64,000 bases of DNA from Flavobacteriales bacterium (GTDB lineage Bacteria; Bacteroidota; Bacteroidia; Flavobacteriales_E; Vicingaceae): the NCBI GenBank assembly GCA_015075325.1, contig JABTUP010000016.1, forward strand, positions 22,180-86,179, read 5' to 3'. Shown here piece by piece: positions 53,194-60,680 of the stretch. The position numbers and the translations under genes were made by a program. Positions within the stretch are counted from its first letter, which is position 1. Every line of letters starts with the position of its first letter. The notes under the pieces are model-generated. The model did not search any database and had not been told where the DNA came from. It saw nothing but the letters and a program-made list of their open reading frames with translations.

Positions 53194-53457
53194 TTAATCT
53201 AATGCTTTGAGTTTGATTTTTAGTTTGAATTTTTCATTCTCTTGTTTTTGCTTTTCATCTTCGAGAGAATTTAACCAATCTTGATATGCTTGTTTGGGCA
53301 TTTCAGTAAAACCTGTCTCGTCAATTTGTGCATAAAATTCTAACATTTGGTTGAACAGTTCATTTTGTTTTGGATATTTGGAGAGCTCTTCCATTTTTGG
53401 ATAATTGGCTTCCCAAATAGACTTGTCAAATTCACCGTCTCTCGTGCTTTTACCGTT
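53194..53457 (-). pseudogene. Gene remnant related to the C-terminus of the transglutaminase-like protein
   Basis: The frame is open from a TAA at 53458-53460; the first ATG is at 53394, giving a 66-residue product, with 21 further codons open upstream but no start. Its MLEFYAQIDETGFTEMPKQA and YQDWLNSLEDEKQK resemble YSTIVSLGYREIPKSVYFEW and LSELANNKEK in the last 50 residues of the adjacent protein (52138-53193). This looks like the tail of a duplicated gene whose 5' part has been lost. A short functional protein from ATG 53394 cannot be excluded. Confidence 0.65.
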
Positions 53458-53736
53458 TTAATTAGCCGCTTAAATGTCTTGAAGAAACAGTATTTTGTCT
53501 GTCGGCAATGAGTGGTCGGGAAAGATTTAATTTTTGCGAAGCAGGGGAAATGAAATTTTATTTTTTACGGAGCGGTTGCATTTATGGCATATCTTATTGT
53601 TTTGAGGGTTGGCTTTAGCTCTTTGCCGCCCACAGGGACGAGGACGGCAATGTGCTAAAAGTGCGGTAGGACAATAAGTATGACAGAAATAGTAAGGCAG
53701 GTTTTTTTATCGTTAAAAATTTTTTTGAACCTTTTG
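53458..53736. other. Non-coding region with hairpin H2
   Basis: About 280 bp of higher G+C content than its surroundings with phrases such as GTCTGTCGGCAATGAGTGG and GGAGCGGTTGCATTTATGG. It contains hairpin H2 (53614-53659). No credible reading frame is present. Confidence 0.5.
53614..53659. repeat. Structured hairpin element H2 (short-loop member)
   Basis: Outer stem TTTAGC (53614-53619) with GCTAAA (53654-53659), internal loop TCT/TGT, inner stem TTGCCG (53623-53628) with CGGCAA (53645-53650), and a 16-nt loop CCCACAGGGACGAGGA. It shares the internal loop and stem layout with H1, H3 and H4 but has a different apical loop. Confidence 0.6.
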
Positions 53737-53772
53737 GTTGACAATTCGTAAAATAATTGTACCTTTGTCAAC
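53737..53772 (+). promoter_or_regulatory. Promoter with overlapping operator palindrome for the XRE/ImmA gene
   Basis: TTG (53738-53740) and TACCTTTG (53760-53767), 19 bp apart, form a good promoter. GTTGACAA (53737-53744) and its exact complement TTGTCAAC (53765-53772) coincide with the -33 and -7 boxes, the arrangement of an autorepressor operator. The ATG follows 30 bp later. Confidence 0.75.
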
Positions 53773-53802
53773 AAGTAGAAATACTTTTAAAAAATAGTCA
53801 AT

Positions 53803-54798
53803 ATGGATAATGTATTTGGAAATAGACTTGTGTCAGCCCGAAAAATGGCTGGAATGTCGCTACAGGACTTAGCCGATAGGTTGAAGAATGTAGTTACAAA
53901 GCAGTCGCTTAATAAATATGAGCAAGGGAAGATGAAGCCTGATAGTGAACTGTTAATTGCCTTGTCAAACGTGTTGAGCGTGCCGGTAGATTATTTCTTT
54001 TCAAGTCCTGGGATTAAAGTTGATTTAACCAATATCAGTTATCGAAAATTTGTGTCCAAAATTTCTAAAACCGAACAAGCGTCAGTAGTAGAAAAAGCAA
54101 AAGAAGCGTTTGAACGGTATTTAGAACTGGAAGCGGTATTGAATTTTGATGAAAACCCCGAGTACTTTACTTATGACAAAGTAATTCAAAATTCCGATGA
54201 TGCGGAAGAAGCAGCAAAGGAATTAAGAAAGAAATGGAAATTGGGCTACGACCCAATTCCTGATGTTGTTGAAATGTTGGAGGATAAGGGTTATAAAGTA
54301 ATTGAGATTGATGCGCCTGATGGTTTTGACGGTATGAAAGCAGATATTGACGGAGTAAAAGCCATTGTTTTAAAGCAAAATAAGAGTTGCAATGACGATG
54401 TTGTTCGCAAAAGATTTACTGCACTTCACGAATTAGCACATCACGCTTTGGAGTTTTCAAAAAAACTTTCTGAAAGAGAAGAAGAAAATCTTTGTCACGC
54501 TTTTGCTTGTGCTGTTCTTTATCCAGAAGATATGGCAAGAAAAGAATTGCACAAAGACCGTTTTCATTTTTACCAAAATGAGTTGGTATTAATAAAAGAA
54601 CGATGGGGGATTTCTTTTCCTGCTGTTTTCAATCGTGCAAAGCAATTGGGAATAATAAACGATTATGTGTACAAGCGTTTTAATATTGGTTATAGAGAAA
54701 GAAAGTTGCATTTGAATGAACCCGGTAGATTTTTGAGCAGCTCGCTCCAAAGGAAAACCAATTTGTTATTTAGTTTGCTTACTCGTGCCAATGAGTAG
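53803..54798 (+). CDS. XRE-family regulator fused to ImmA/IrrE-type metallopeptidase
   Basis: The 331-residue protein has an N-terminal HTH domain (about 6-62, VSARKMAGMSLQDLADRL...SLNKYEQGKMKP) and a C-terminal zinc peptidase domain with HELAH at 209-213 and a downstream Glu/acidic segment (EENLCHAFACAVLYPED). Such fusions sense stress or DNA damage and relieve repression by proteolysis, often in mobile elements or toxin-antitoxin loci. A palindromic operator overlaps its own promoter, so autorepression is likely. No obvious partner gene is adjacent. Confidence 0.92.
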   Translation: MDNVFGNRLVSARKMAGMSLQDLADRLKNVVTKQSLNKYEQGKMKPDSELLIALSNVLSVPVDYFFSSPGIKVDLTNISYRKFVSKISKTEQASVVEKAKEAFERYLELEAVLNFDENPEYFTYDKVIQNSDDAEEAAKELRKKWKLGYDPIPDVVEMLEDKGYKVIEIDAPDGFDGMKADIDGVKAIVLKQNKSCNDDVVRKRFTALHELAHHALEFSKKLSEREEENLCHAFACAVLYPEDMARKELHKDRFHFYQNELVLIKERWGISFPAVFNRAKQLGIINDYVYKRFNIGYRERKLHLNEPGRFLSSSLQRKTNLLFSLLTRANE

Positions 54799-55033
54799 TC
54801 AGTTTGCGTTTGGCGAAATGATAATGTTATTGCTAACAATTACAAGTCCTAATATTATTTTTTTCATTTTGTTTTTTTGTAAAGTTAAATTAAAAATTTG
54901 TCTGCCGATGTTTTATGACTGTCGGAAAAGTCAGCACTTTGTTATCAGTCGTGAATGACTGTCAAGAACTGTCAAACCGAATTGTCGGTGCTCGTGTCTG
55001 TCGGTGTCCGCTATGTCGTTTCATAAAATTGGG
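54799..55033. other. Non-coding region between the XRE/ImmA gene and element B
   Basis: The first 110 bp are AT-rich. The remainder repeats TGTCGG/CTGTC words (GACTGTCGG, GTCTGTCGGTGTCCG) similar to the DNA flanking elements C and D. No gene is seen. Confidence 0.5.
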
Positions 55034-55159
55034 CATAACGGTTGGCAGCTACAAGAAGTTGGCGATTTCGGAGACGAAAACTGTCTGCCAGCACAAAACT
55101 TGGTACGAAGTACAAAGCTTCATTTAACCACTGAACCGCCAATTTCTTGTAGGTGCTGT
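55034..55159. repeat. attC-like long palindromic element B (interrupted by a group II intron)
   Basis: CATAACGG outer box, left arm CTACAAGAAGTTGGCG (55049-55064), centre of 72 nt, right arm CGCCAATTTCTTGTAG (55137-55152), then GTGCTGT. The arms are complementary except a G.T pair at the seventh base from the centre. The right outer box, GTTATA in sister copies, is cut after GT by the intron start at 55160. Confidence 0.7.
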
Positions 55160-56250
55160 GTGTGCCCTGCATGAGCAAAGCACACCTATCCGAAGCTTTA
55201 TAAAAACATCAAATATGCAAATAAAAGATGTGAAAAGCAAAAGATAGGCGAGTTAATTTTTCTAGAGGGTGGAAGTCCCTTATGGGCGAGGGTAACGCTT
55301 CGAACCATTAGCAAGTTGCAAGGTGGTTAACTGTGAAGTTAGCACTGAAGGAAGCAAGACTGCAAAAGTTAGTACCGACGAACAGGAAGTACATAAGAGG
55401 CTATTAAAAGGGGATAAGCAAGCACACCTTTGCAACGTCCGAAGCGAACAAAAACCTTTACTAGTAGATGTACCGGGCATTAACAGAAAGAAAAGGCTCT
55501 TACCAGGGGAGGTCTTCGCAGTTACGAGTTAACAGAGCGAAGAAGTCAGCAGATGTCGTAGTACTTAGCAGCAACGAGCCCCGACAAAGGCGGGGAGGAC
55601 TCACAAGCAAAGGAAGGACTAAACGTAAAATGGTTCTTAATTCGCAGCGGAATATCCAAAAGATATAGCCCTGAGAAAGCGGAACAGCGTAAAACAAACA
55701 AGAATGATAGAACAAGTATTACAACCTTACAACCTACAAAAAGCCCTAAAGCAAGTAATTGTCAACAAAGGGAGTGCAGGAGTAGATAGGATGCAAATCT
55801 CTCAACTAACCGAACATATACGGAAAAGGAAAGACGAGCTGTTCCAATCCATAAGAGCATGTAACTACTTGCCTCAACCCATTCTTGGAGTAGAAATACC
55901 CAAAGGAAACGGGAAGACACGTCTATTAGGTGTGCCTACTGTAACCGACAGGTTGTTACAACAAGCGGTATCACAAGTGTTAATGCCGAAATACGAGTAT
56001 GAATTTAGCGAAAATAGCTACGGATTTAGACCCAATAAAAACGCCCGACAAGCAGTCGGCAAAGCGTTAGGTTACATCCATGAGGGATATACCCACATAG
56101 TAGATATAGACCTAAAAACATTCTTTGATGAAGTTGACCATTGCCTGATGCTTAACCTACTGTACCAAAAAGTAAAATGCCCGACAACCCTACGCTTAAT
56201 ACGAAAGTGGTTAAAAGCCCCCATACAAATAAATGGCAAATTACCACCAG
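55160..56250 (+). mobile_element. Group II intron, 3'-truncated
   Basis: It begins with GTGTGCCC (group II 5' consensus GUGYG). The 540-nt ribozyme part carries typical segments: GTGGAAGTCCC, ACCATTAGCAAGTTGCAAGG, CACTGAAGGAAGCAAG and GAACAGGAAG. The intron-encoded reverse transcriptase starts at 55704. At about 56241-56252 the RT sequence stops and the 3' end of a convergent TPR gene begins, so the rest of the RT and domains V/VI are missing. The intron cannot splice or move by itself. Confidence 0.88.
55704..56250 (+). pseudogene. Group II intron reverse transcriptase, N-terminal fragment
   Basis: About 182 genuine RT residues: NKGSAGVDRM (RT0 region), then VEIPKGNGKTRLLGVPTVTDRLLQQAV (RT1), SYGFRPNKNARQAV (RT2/3) and DIDLKTFFDEVDH (first catalytic Asp, RT3). 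The YADD box, thumb, X and any endonuclease domains are lost. After GKLPPV the open frame continues to 56369 as the antisense of the TPR gene, giving a chimeric 221-codon frame that is not expected to be functional. Confidence 0.88.
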
Positions 56251-56255
56251 TGCTT

Positions 56256-57167
56256 CTATTTTTTCTTGAGTTCGTCAATTTGTCCTTGAGCATATTTCTT
56301 TGCCTGTTCGTCCCCGTGTTTCAATGTCAGTTCGTAATATTTTATTGCATTTTTTGTGTCGCCTTTTAGTTTGTATGCTTGTGCTATATTGCTTAAAACA
56401 ATGTAGTCTTTGGGGTTAAGTTTTTCTGCTTTTAATAATGGTTCTAATGCTTTGTCATACTGTTTTTGAAGCATAAAAACTATTGAAAGATTTGATAAAC
56501 TCTCAATGTGGTCTGGATAGTATTTGAGAACTGTCTCGGCAATTCTTTTCATATTGTCAAGCAAGTCGTCATTTTCTGTATTGTATAGTTGAAGTTGATA
56601 GTTTTGAATTGAACTCAACATAAATTCTTTTGGGTCGTCAAGTGGTTTGCTGTCAGCCCAAGTCCATTCGTTTTGATTTATTGCCGAGTAGTCAATTGTT
56701 TTGATTATTTCTTTTGTGAAGGTCTCATAATCTTCAATTTGTCCGAACATATAAATTTTCCCAAACCGCATATCAAGTCTGTTTGGGTGCTTTTCAATTC
56801 CTTTATTTATCCAGTTGAAACCTTTACTTAAAAGGTCAGGATTGTAATGAATGTCGCCATACATAAAGGCAACAGGTTCTTTTTTTGTAGTGTCTTGGTC
56901 CATAATCTGCAAAACATCTTTCCCTTTGGGATTTTGTCCAAGAGTTATAATTTCATTTTTGCTTTTGACTACAAAATAGTTGAAGTAGGCAACAAAAAGT
57001 TCAGGGTCGTTACCGTCTGTCTTTTCCCATTTTTCTAAAAGTTGTTGCTGTCCAGAGGTGTCCTTTTTTGAAACCAAGTCATTGAATTGTTGCTTAAATG
57101 TCTGTCCGCTTACTTGGTTAAAAAGTAGTGTCAAACCGAAAAGTAAAAATGTTGTTTGTCTGTTCAT
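56256..57167 (-). CDS. Secreted TPR-repeat protein
   Basis: A 303-residue protein with a signal peptide (about 1-20, LTLLFNQVSG-Q) and TPR units in the C-terminal third (LSIVFMLQKQYDKALEPLLKAEKLNP and NIAQAYKLKGDTKNAIKYYELTLKHG). The middle is a helical region of unknown family. ATG 57167 gives a clean signal peptide; ATG 57185 is possible but runs close to element C. The stop at 56256 lies a few bases from the truncated intron, so sequence downstream of this gene has been lost or replaced. No function can be assigned. Confidence 0.78.
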   Translation of the reverse strand: MNRQTTFLLFGLTLLFNQVSGQTFKQQFNDLVSKKDTSGQQQLLEKWEKTDGNDPELFVAYFNYFVVKSKNEIITLGQNPKGKDVLQIMDQDTTKKEPVAFMYGDIHYNPDLLSKGFNWINKGIEKHPNRLDMRFGKIYMFGQIEDYETFTKEIIKTIDYSAINQNEWTWADSKPLDDPKEFMLSSIQNYQLQLYNTENDDLLDNMKRIAETVLKYYPDHIESLSNLSIVFMLQKQYDKALEPLLKAEKLNPKDYIVLSNIAQAYKLKGDTKNAIKYYELTLKHGDEQAKKYAQGQIDELKKK

Positions 57168-57190
57168 TGTCTGTCGTCTTAGCATTGGTG

Positions 57191-57325
57191 GTAACGGTTT
57201 GCGGCTTGGCGTAGTGGCGGATTTTTAGCTCTAAAGTTCAATCGAAGAACTGCACTTGAACCTACCACAAAACTGTCAACCGAAGCACTGAACCCGCCAT
57301 TACGCCAAACCGCTGTTATATGCCG
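57191..57325. repeat. attC-like long palindromic element C
   Basis: Outer box GTAACGG; left arm TTGGCGTAGTGGCGG (57206-57220); centre of 73 nt; right arm CCGCCATTACGCCAA (57294-57308); outer box GTTATA (57315-57320). The arms differ from those of B and D in sequence but keep the G.T pair at the seventh base from the centre. It lies between the TPR gene and the nuclease-methylase pair. Confidence 0.72.
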
Positions 57326-57339
57326 TTTTTCTTCTGTCA

Positions 57340-58416
57340 TTATTTACCGCTTTTTCTTCTGTTGTCGTCCCTGCATAACATTTGGCAATTGTCCGCAGTT
57401 GTCTTACCGCCTAAATGCCACGGTGTAATGTGGTCGCCTTCCATTTCTTCAATTTCGTAATGTTCTGTGCAAACTGGGCAAATCCCTTTTTGTCTTTCGT
57501 ATGCTTCACGTTTTTGTTTGTCACTGAATGCACGAATGTTTAAATACTTTTCTTTTCTTGTAAGAACGTAGTGGTAAATACCTTTTTTATTTTCTACATC
57601 TTCGTCCAACATTAAAGTTGTTATTTCATCTTCAAGTTTTTTCGGGTCAAACTTTTTGTCTTTGTATTCATTGTAAAGAAAGCCCCATTTAATGCCTTTC
57701 ATTTCTTTGCGATACTTTGGGAAAGTCGCTTTTACCCAATTTATAACCGCTTGAAAGTAAAGCCAAAGTTCATTTGCGTTGGGTTCGTGTTGGTTCTTTG
57801 ACATATATTCTTTGATACTGCCTTTTGAAATCCAATCTATTGCAGTTTCTAAAAATTCCTGTCTGTTTGCCGAACCTGTTAAATAATCGTCACCAATTTT
57901 AGGTCTGCTGTTTTTTGAAAAGTAGCGTTTTGCGTCTGAAACCCACGAACCTGAGTAAACTGCGTTTCTCAATTCTTGTGGTGTTAAAACTTTTCCAGCA
58001 ATATTGATTGTTTCAAACCAATCTAATTTTTCGCTGTCTGTTCCTGAGCAATAATAAACCATCAAAGTGTAGTTCAATATTTGGTCTTGCTTGTCTTTTG
58101 GTAAATTATGAAATGCTAAACCATCTATTGAAAAATCTCCGTTCACATATTGGCAAATAGAAATGGTTCTTTGTTGTCCGTCTATGACTTCAAAGTTCCC
58201 GTCTTCACGGACTGCCCAATACATAACATTTAAAGGGAATTTTTTTTGCAACGTATTTATTACAGCATCTCTTTCTTTTGGGTTGTAGACAAATTCTCTT
58301 TGATAGGGTGGACGAATATCTAATTTACCACCGAAGCCAACAACTCCGTTTTCTTCATTGTCTTGGTAGCCGTTAGTAAGGTCACGGACTGAAATTTCTT
58401 TTAGTTCTATTTTCAT
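57340..58416 (-). CDS. DUF262 and HNH-endonuclease domain protein
   Basis: The 358-residue protein has an N-terminal DUF262/ParB-like NTPase-type domain with IRPPYQREFVYNP (about 34-46) and DGQQRTIS (79-86), and a C-terminal HNH nuclease (about 308-350) with CPVC, GDHITPWHLGG (Asp328, His329), Asn343 and a second Cys pair. This is the architecture of GmrSD/BrxU-like type IV enzymes that cut modified DNA. Here its start overlaps an M.EcoRI-type methyltransferase gene by 4 nt (ATGA), suggesting a restriction or DNA-modification-dependent system instead. Confidence 0.88.
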   Translation of the reverse strand: MKIELKEISVRDLTNGYQDNEENGVVGFGGKLDIRPPYQREFVYNPKERDAVINTLQKKFPLNVMYWAVREDGNFEVIDGQQRTISICQYVNGDFSIDGLAFHNLPKDKQDQILNYTLMVYYCSGTDSEKLDWFETINIAGKVLTPQELRNAVYSGSWVSDAKRYFSKNSRPKIGDDYLTGSANRQEFLETAIDWISKGSIKEYMSKNQHEPNANELWLYFQAVINWVKATFPKYRKEMKGIKWGFLYNEYKDKKFDPKKLEDEITTLMLDEDVENKKGIYHYVLTRKEKYLNIRAFSDKQKREAYERQKGICPVCTEHYEIEEMEGDHITPWHLGGKTTADNCQMLCRDDNRRKSGK

Positions 58417-59471
58417 TTTTGCACTTTCTTATTTCTGATTATTATTCTTGCGTAAGGAACTTCAACAATACCGTTCTTCATCATATAGAGGTCACCATCA
58501 ACAGCACCACGTTTTTGAACTTCTTTTCGGTATTTTCTGTGTTCTTCCTTATATGGCTGAACACCTATTTCAATGCCTGAATTTGAAATTCCTAAACCAA
58601 TTATTTCAAATTGGTCAGGGTTATATTTATCTAAAAAAGTAATTGGAACACCCATATAACCTTTATAGTCAACTGGAATATCCTTTGTTTTGTCAACATT
58701 GATTGCTTCAAAGTTTTCATAAGTCGGATATTCTTCTGGATTGTAGTTTTTATAAAGTATCAGGTCTTCGTGACGTTTTGAAATATCTAGATTTGTAAAC
58801 CAGTGAACTCCCGAAACTCTTATCATTCCTTCTTTGTGGTCGCCTGCTGTTGCGTAATCTTCGTAATGTTTGTTTATAAAATGGGCTGCACCGCCTTTAA
58901 AACCGTAACCTAACCACAACTTGTCTTCTTTTATAAGTTTGAAAATCTCCTTGTATGATATAGCGTTTTGGTGTCCGACAATTACAAACTTTTTGTCGTA
59001 TTCTATTAGTTGAGCAACATATTCACGGAATAATGAAAACGGTGGATTTGTTACTACAATGTCGGCTTGTTTTAAAAGTTCAATACACTCTTTGCTTCTA
59101 AAATCTCCGTCTCCTTTGAGTTTCTTTACTCCAATTTCGTTTGGGTCGGGAACTTTGTTGTCGTTCCTGTCGCCTTCATAAACCAAATAAATTGCTTGTT
59201 CAGATTTGTTCTCGCTGAACAAGTCCATATCTTGATTTTTGTAACAAGTCGCAATGAGTTTTTTAAGTCCAAGTTTTTCAAAGTTGTATGAGAAGAAATG
59301 AAAAAAATTGCTTACTCGTGGGTCGTCACAGTTGCAGTAAACTACTTTGTCTTTGAAATGATTTTTGTAGTATCTCAATTCTCGTTCAATGTCGCCAAGC
59401 TGAGTATAAAACTCGTCTTTCTTGCTGTCTTTGGCTTTATGTAAATTCTTGTTTTTTGCTTTTTCTGTCAT
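58413..59471 (-). CDS. M.EcoRI-type adenine-specific DNA methyltransferase
   Basis: A 352-residue methyltransferase closely following M.EcoRI as I remember it: start KNKNLHKAKDSKKDEFYTQ, then VVYCNCDDPRVSNFFHFF, GDGDFRS, the catalytic NPPF at 142-145 (VVTNPPFSLF), AINVNK-like INVDKTKDIPVDYKG and MGVPITFLDKYNPDQFE, ending IIRNKKVQK. I chose ATG 59471 because this aligns with M.EcoRI; GTG 59492 would overlap the likely transcription start (box at 59498-59505). No EcoRI endonuclease homologue is present; the overlapping downstream gene encodes a DUF262-HNH nuclease. Confidence 0.93.
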   Translation of the reverse strand: MTEKAKNKNLHKAKDSKKDEFYTQLGDIERELRYYKNHFKDKVVYCNCDDPRVSNFFHFFSYNFEKLGLKKLIATCYKNQDMDLFSENKSEQAIYLVYEGDRNDNKVPDPNEIGVKKLKGDGDFRSKECIELLKQADIVVTNPPFSLFREYVAQLIEYDKKFVIVGHQNAISYKEIFKLIKEDKLWLGYGFKGGAAHFINKHYEDYATAGDHKEGMIRVSGVHWFTNLDISKRHEDLILYKNYNPEEYPTYENFEAINVDKTKDIPVDYKGYMGVPITFLDKYNPDQFEIIGLGISNSGIEIGVQPYKEEHRKYRKEVQKRGAVDGDLYMMKNGIVEVPYARIIIRNKKVQK

Positions 59472-59497
59472 TATGTCGTCCGATTTTTTCACGGTTT

Positions 59498-59505
59498 CAA
59501 AGTTA
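59498..59505 (-). promoter_or_regulatory. Putative -7 promoter box for the methyltransferase-nuclease pair
   Basis: On the minus strand the sequence reads TAACTTTG, matching TAnnTTTG, about 27 bp upstream of the chosen ATG. No clear -33 TTG is seen. It places a promoter inside the segment bounded by elements C and D. Confidence 0.5.
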
Positions 59506-59562
59506 ATATTTTGTTCTTCTGTCTGTCCGTTTTGTTACCTTTACGGTGTCGTCCTAAAATGG

Positions 59563-59695
59563 CATATAACGTTTTGCGGCTACCAGTAGTTGGCGTTTGG
59601 AACACTCAACTGTCTATACCCACAAATGTTGTTTAAAGATACAAAACTTTCTTTACCCCCGTCCGCGCCAATTACTGGTAGGTGCTGTTATAAGC
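59563..59695. repeat. attC-like long palindromic element D
   Basis: GCATATAACG outer box; left arm CTACCAGTAGTTGGCG (59580-59595); centre of 70 nt; right arm CGCCAATTACTGGTAG (59666-59681); GTGCTGTTATAA outer box. The arms pair fully except for the conserved G.T at the seventh base from the centre. The centre shares CTGTCT...CACAAA and TACAAA.CTT..TTTA words with element B. Confidence 0.75.
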
Positions 59696-59868
59696 TGGGC
59701 GGTTGTGTCCCTCATTGTTTAATGCGATGTCTGCTGATGGTTTGCACTTGCTTGTCTACGGAACACTCTTTTCGGTCTGCGGTGGGTGGGTTGAGTGGTC
59801 GCAGTTTAAATTTTTACAGAAGGGAAGGCATTTTTTTTTCACGTCACGCATACACAGGCGGGTGGGAG
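59696..59868. other. Non-coding, G+C-richer region between element D and hairpin H3
   Basis: No credible gene. It contains CTGCGGTGGGTGGGTTGAGT and TTTAAATTTTTACAGAAG, the latter present in inverted form near 63800 next to hairpin H4. Open frames across this stretch run through palindromes and are not believed. Confidence 0.5.
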
Positions 59869-59937
59869 AATGGCAAGCTCTTTTGCATTTTTTGGTCGTG
59901 TAGTGGAATTGTGCGAAATGCAAATGTGCTTGCCATT
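59869..59937. repeat. Structured hairpin element H3
   Basis: Outer stem AATGGCAAGC (59869-59878) with GCTTGCCATT (59928-59937), internal loop TCT/TGT, inner stem TTTGCATTT (59882-59890) with AAATGCAAA (59916-59924), apical loop TTTGG...TTGTGCG (59891-59915). All 19 pairs are Watson-Crick. It lies 22 bp behind the stop of the gene at 59959. Confidence 0.75.
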
Positions 59938-59958
59938 GTGGGTTTGGAAGTCTATCTG

Positions 59959-60648
59959 CTAATATGAAAATCCTAAAACAAAATTCAATGAATAACCACC
60001 TGGATTAGTATTGGGGCCATTATCAAGTTTTGTTTTGTTCATCGTCCATTTTGAATTTTCAAATGGTAAATAGTAAGCTGCTCTGATACCAAGTATAAGG
60101 CGATTCTTAGTGTCGGGCATCTTTATAGAATAGGTTAAATGTGTTGTGACGTCTGCCATAAAATTATTTGAAGTCATTTCAAGCTGATTGCCAATAGACG
60201 AAGCATATTGATTATATTGGGTTGAGGAAGGTATTTCCTTTATCACTTTAACAGTTGTGCTCATATAGGTTAAACCAAAGCTGGAATACATTTGGAACTT
60301 TTTATTATTAACATAGGAATAACCAAAAAGCGATTGGCCAAAACTTATGGTTCTGATTGAGGACGTGATAGAATCGTTTTTTCTTGATTGAGAATAAACA
60401 AATAGTTCTTGTTGGAAAACGATTTTCTTTCGTGAAAATTTAACCATTCCCAAGCCAACCGAAAAATTATTTGAATTTAGCTGAGGATAATTCGATAACC
60501 CCAAAACCGAATTTAGTTCAGAAATATCGGGGACTTGAAGCCCATAATATGTAAGAAATTGTTTATTATTTGTTTTCGTTGAATCAGATTGTCCGAACGA
60601 CAAAAGACCAAACAACAACATCGCTGTTGTTAAATAAAATGTTTTCAT
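59959..60648 (-). CDS. Hypothetical outer-membrane beta-barrel-like protein
   Basis: A 229-residue protein with a signal peptide (about 1-19, LLSFGQ). The mature part has alternating hydrophobic strands (FSVGLGMVKFSRKKIVFQQELFVYSQ, SIKMPDTKNRLILGIRAAYYLPF) and ends in a strand terminating with aromatic residues (YSLNFVLGFSY), as do small outer-membrane barrels. No named family is recognised. It follows the TPR-phosphatase gene by about 30 bp and may be co-transcribed with it. Confidence 0.68.
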   Translation of the reverse strand: MKTFYLTTAMLLFGLLSFGQSDSTKTNNKQFLTYYGLQVPDISELNSVLGLSNYPQLNSNNFSVGLGMVKFSRKKIVFQQELFVYSQSRKNDSITSSIRTISFGQSLFGYSYVNNKKFQMYSSFGLTYMSTTVKVIKEIPSSTQYNQYASSIGNQLEMTSNNFMADVTTHLTYSIKMPDTKNRLILGIRAAYYLPFENSKWTMNKTKLDNGPNTNPGGYSLNFVLGFSY

Positions 60649-60680
60649 AGTACCAAGTTTTAATTAAAAGAAAAATATTT

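Noticed and set aside
55280..55715. Several open frames of 60-70 codons on both strands
   Set aside because: They lie inside the ribozyme part of the group II intron and their translations are shadows of its conserved RNA segments.
55160..56250. Retron or diversity-generating retroelement
   Set aside because: The upstream DNA has clear group II intron segments and the RT fragment has the intron-type RT0 region; no msr/msd or template/variable repeats are seen.
56251..56369. C-terminal 40 residues of the chimeric reverse-transcriptase frame (hydrophobic FLEFVNLSLSIFLCLF)
   Set aside because: This is the antisense of the TPR gene's 3' end, not a membrane anchor.
59590..59967. A plus-strand open frame of about 125 codons across element D and hairpin H3
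   Set aside because: It runs through two palindromic structured elements, has no family resemblance and ends inside the 3' end of a real minus-strand gene.
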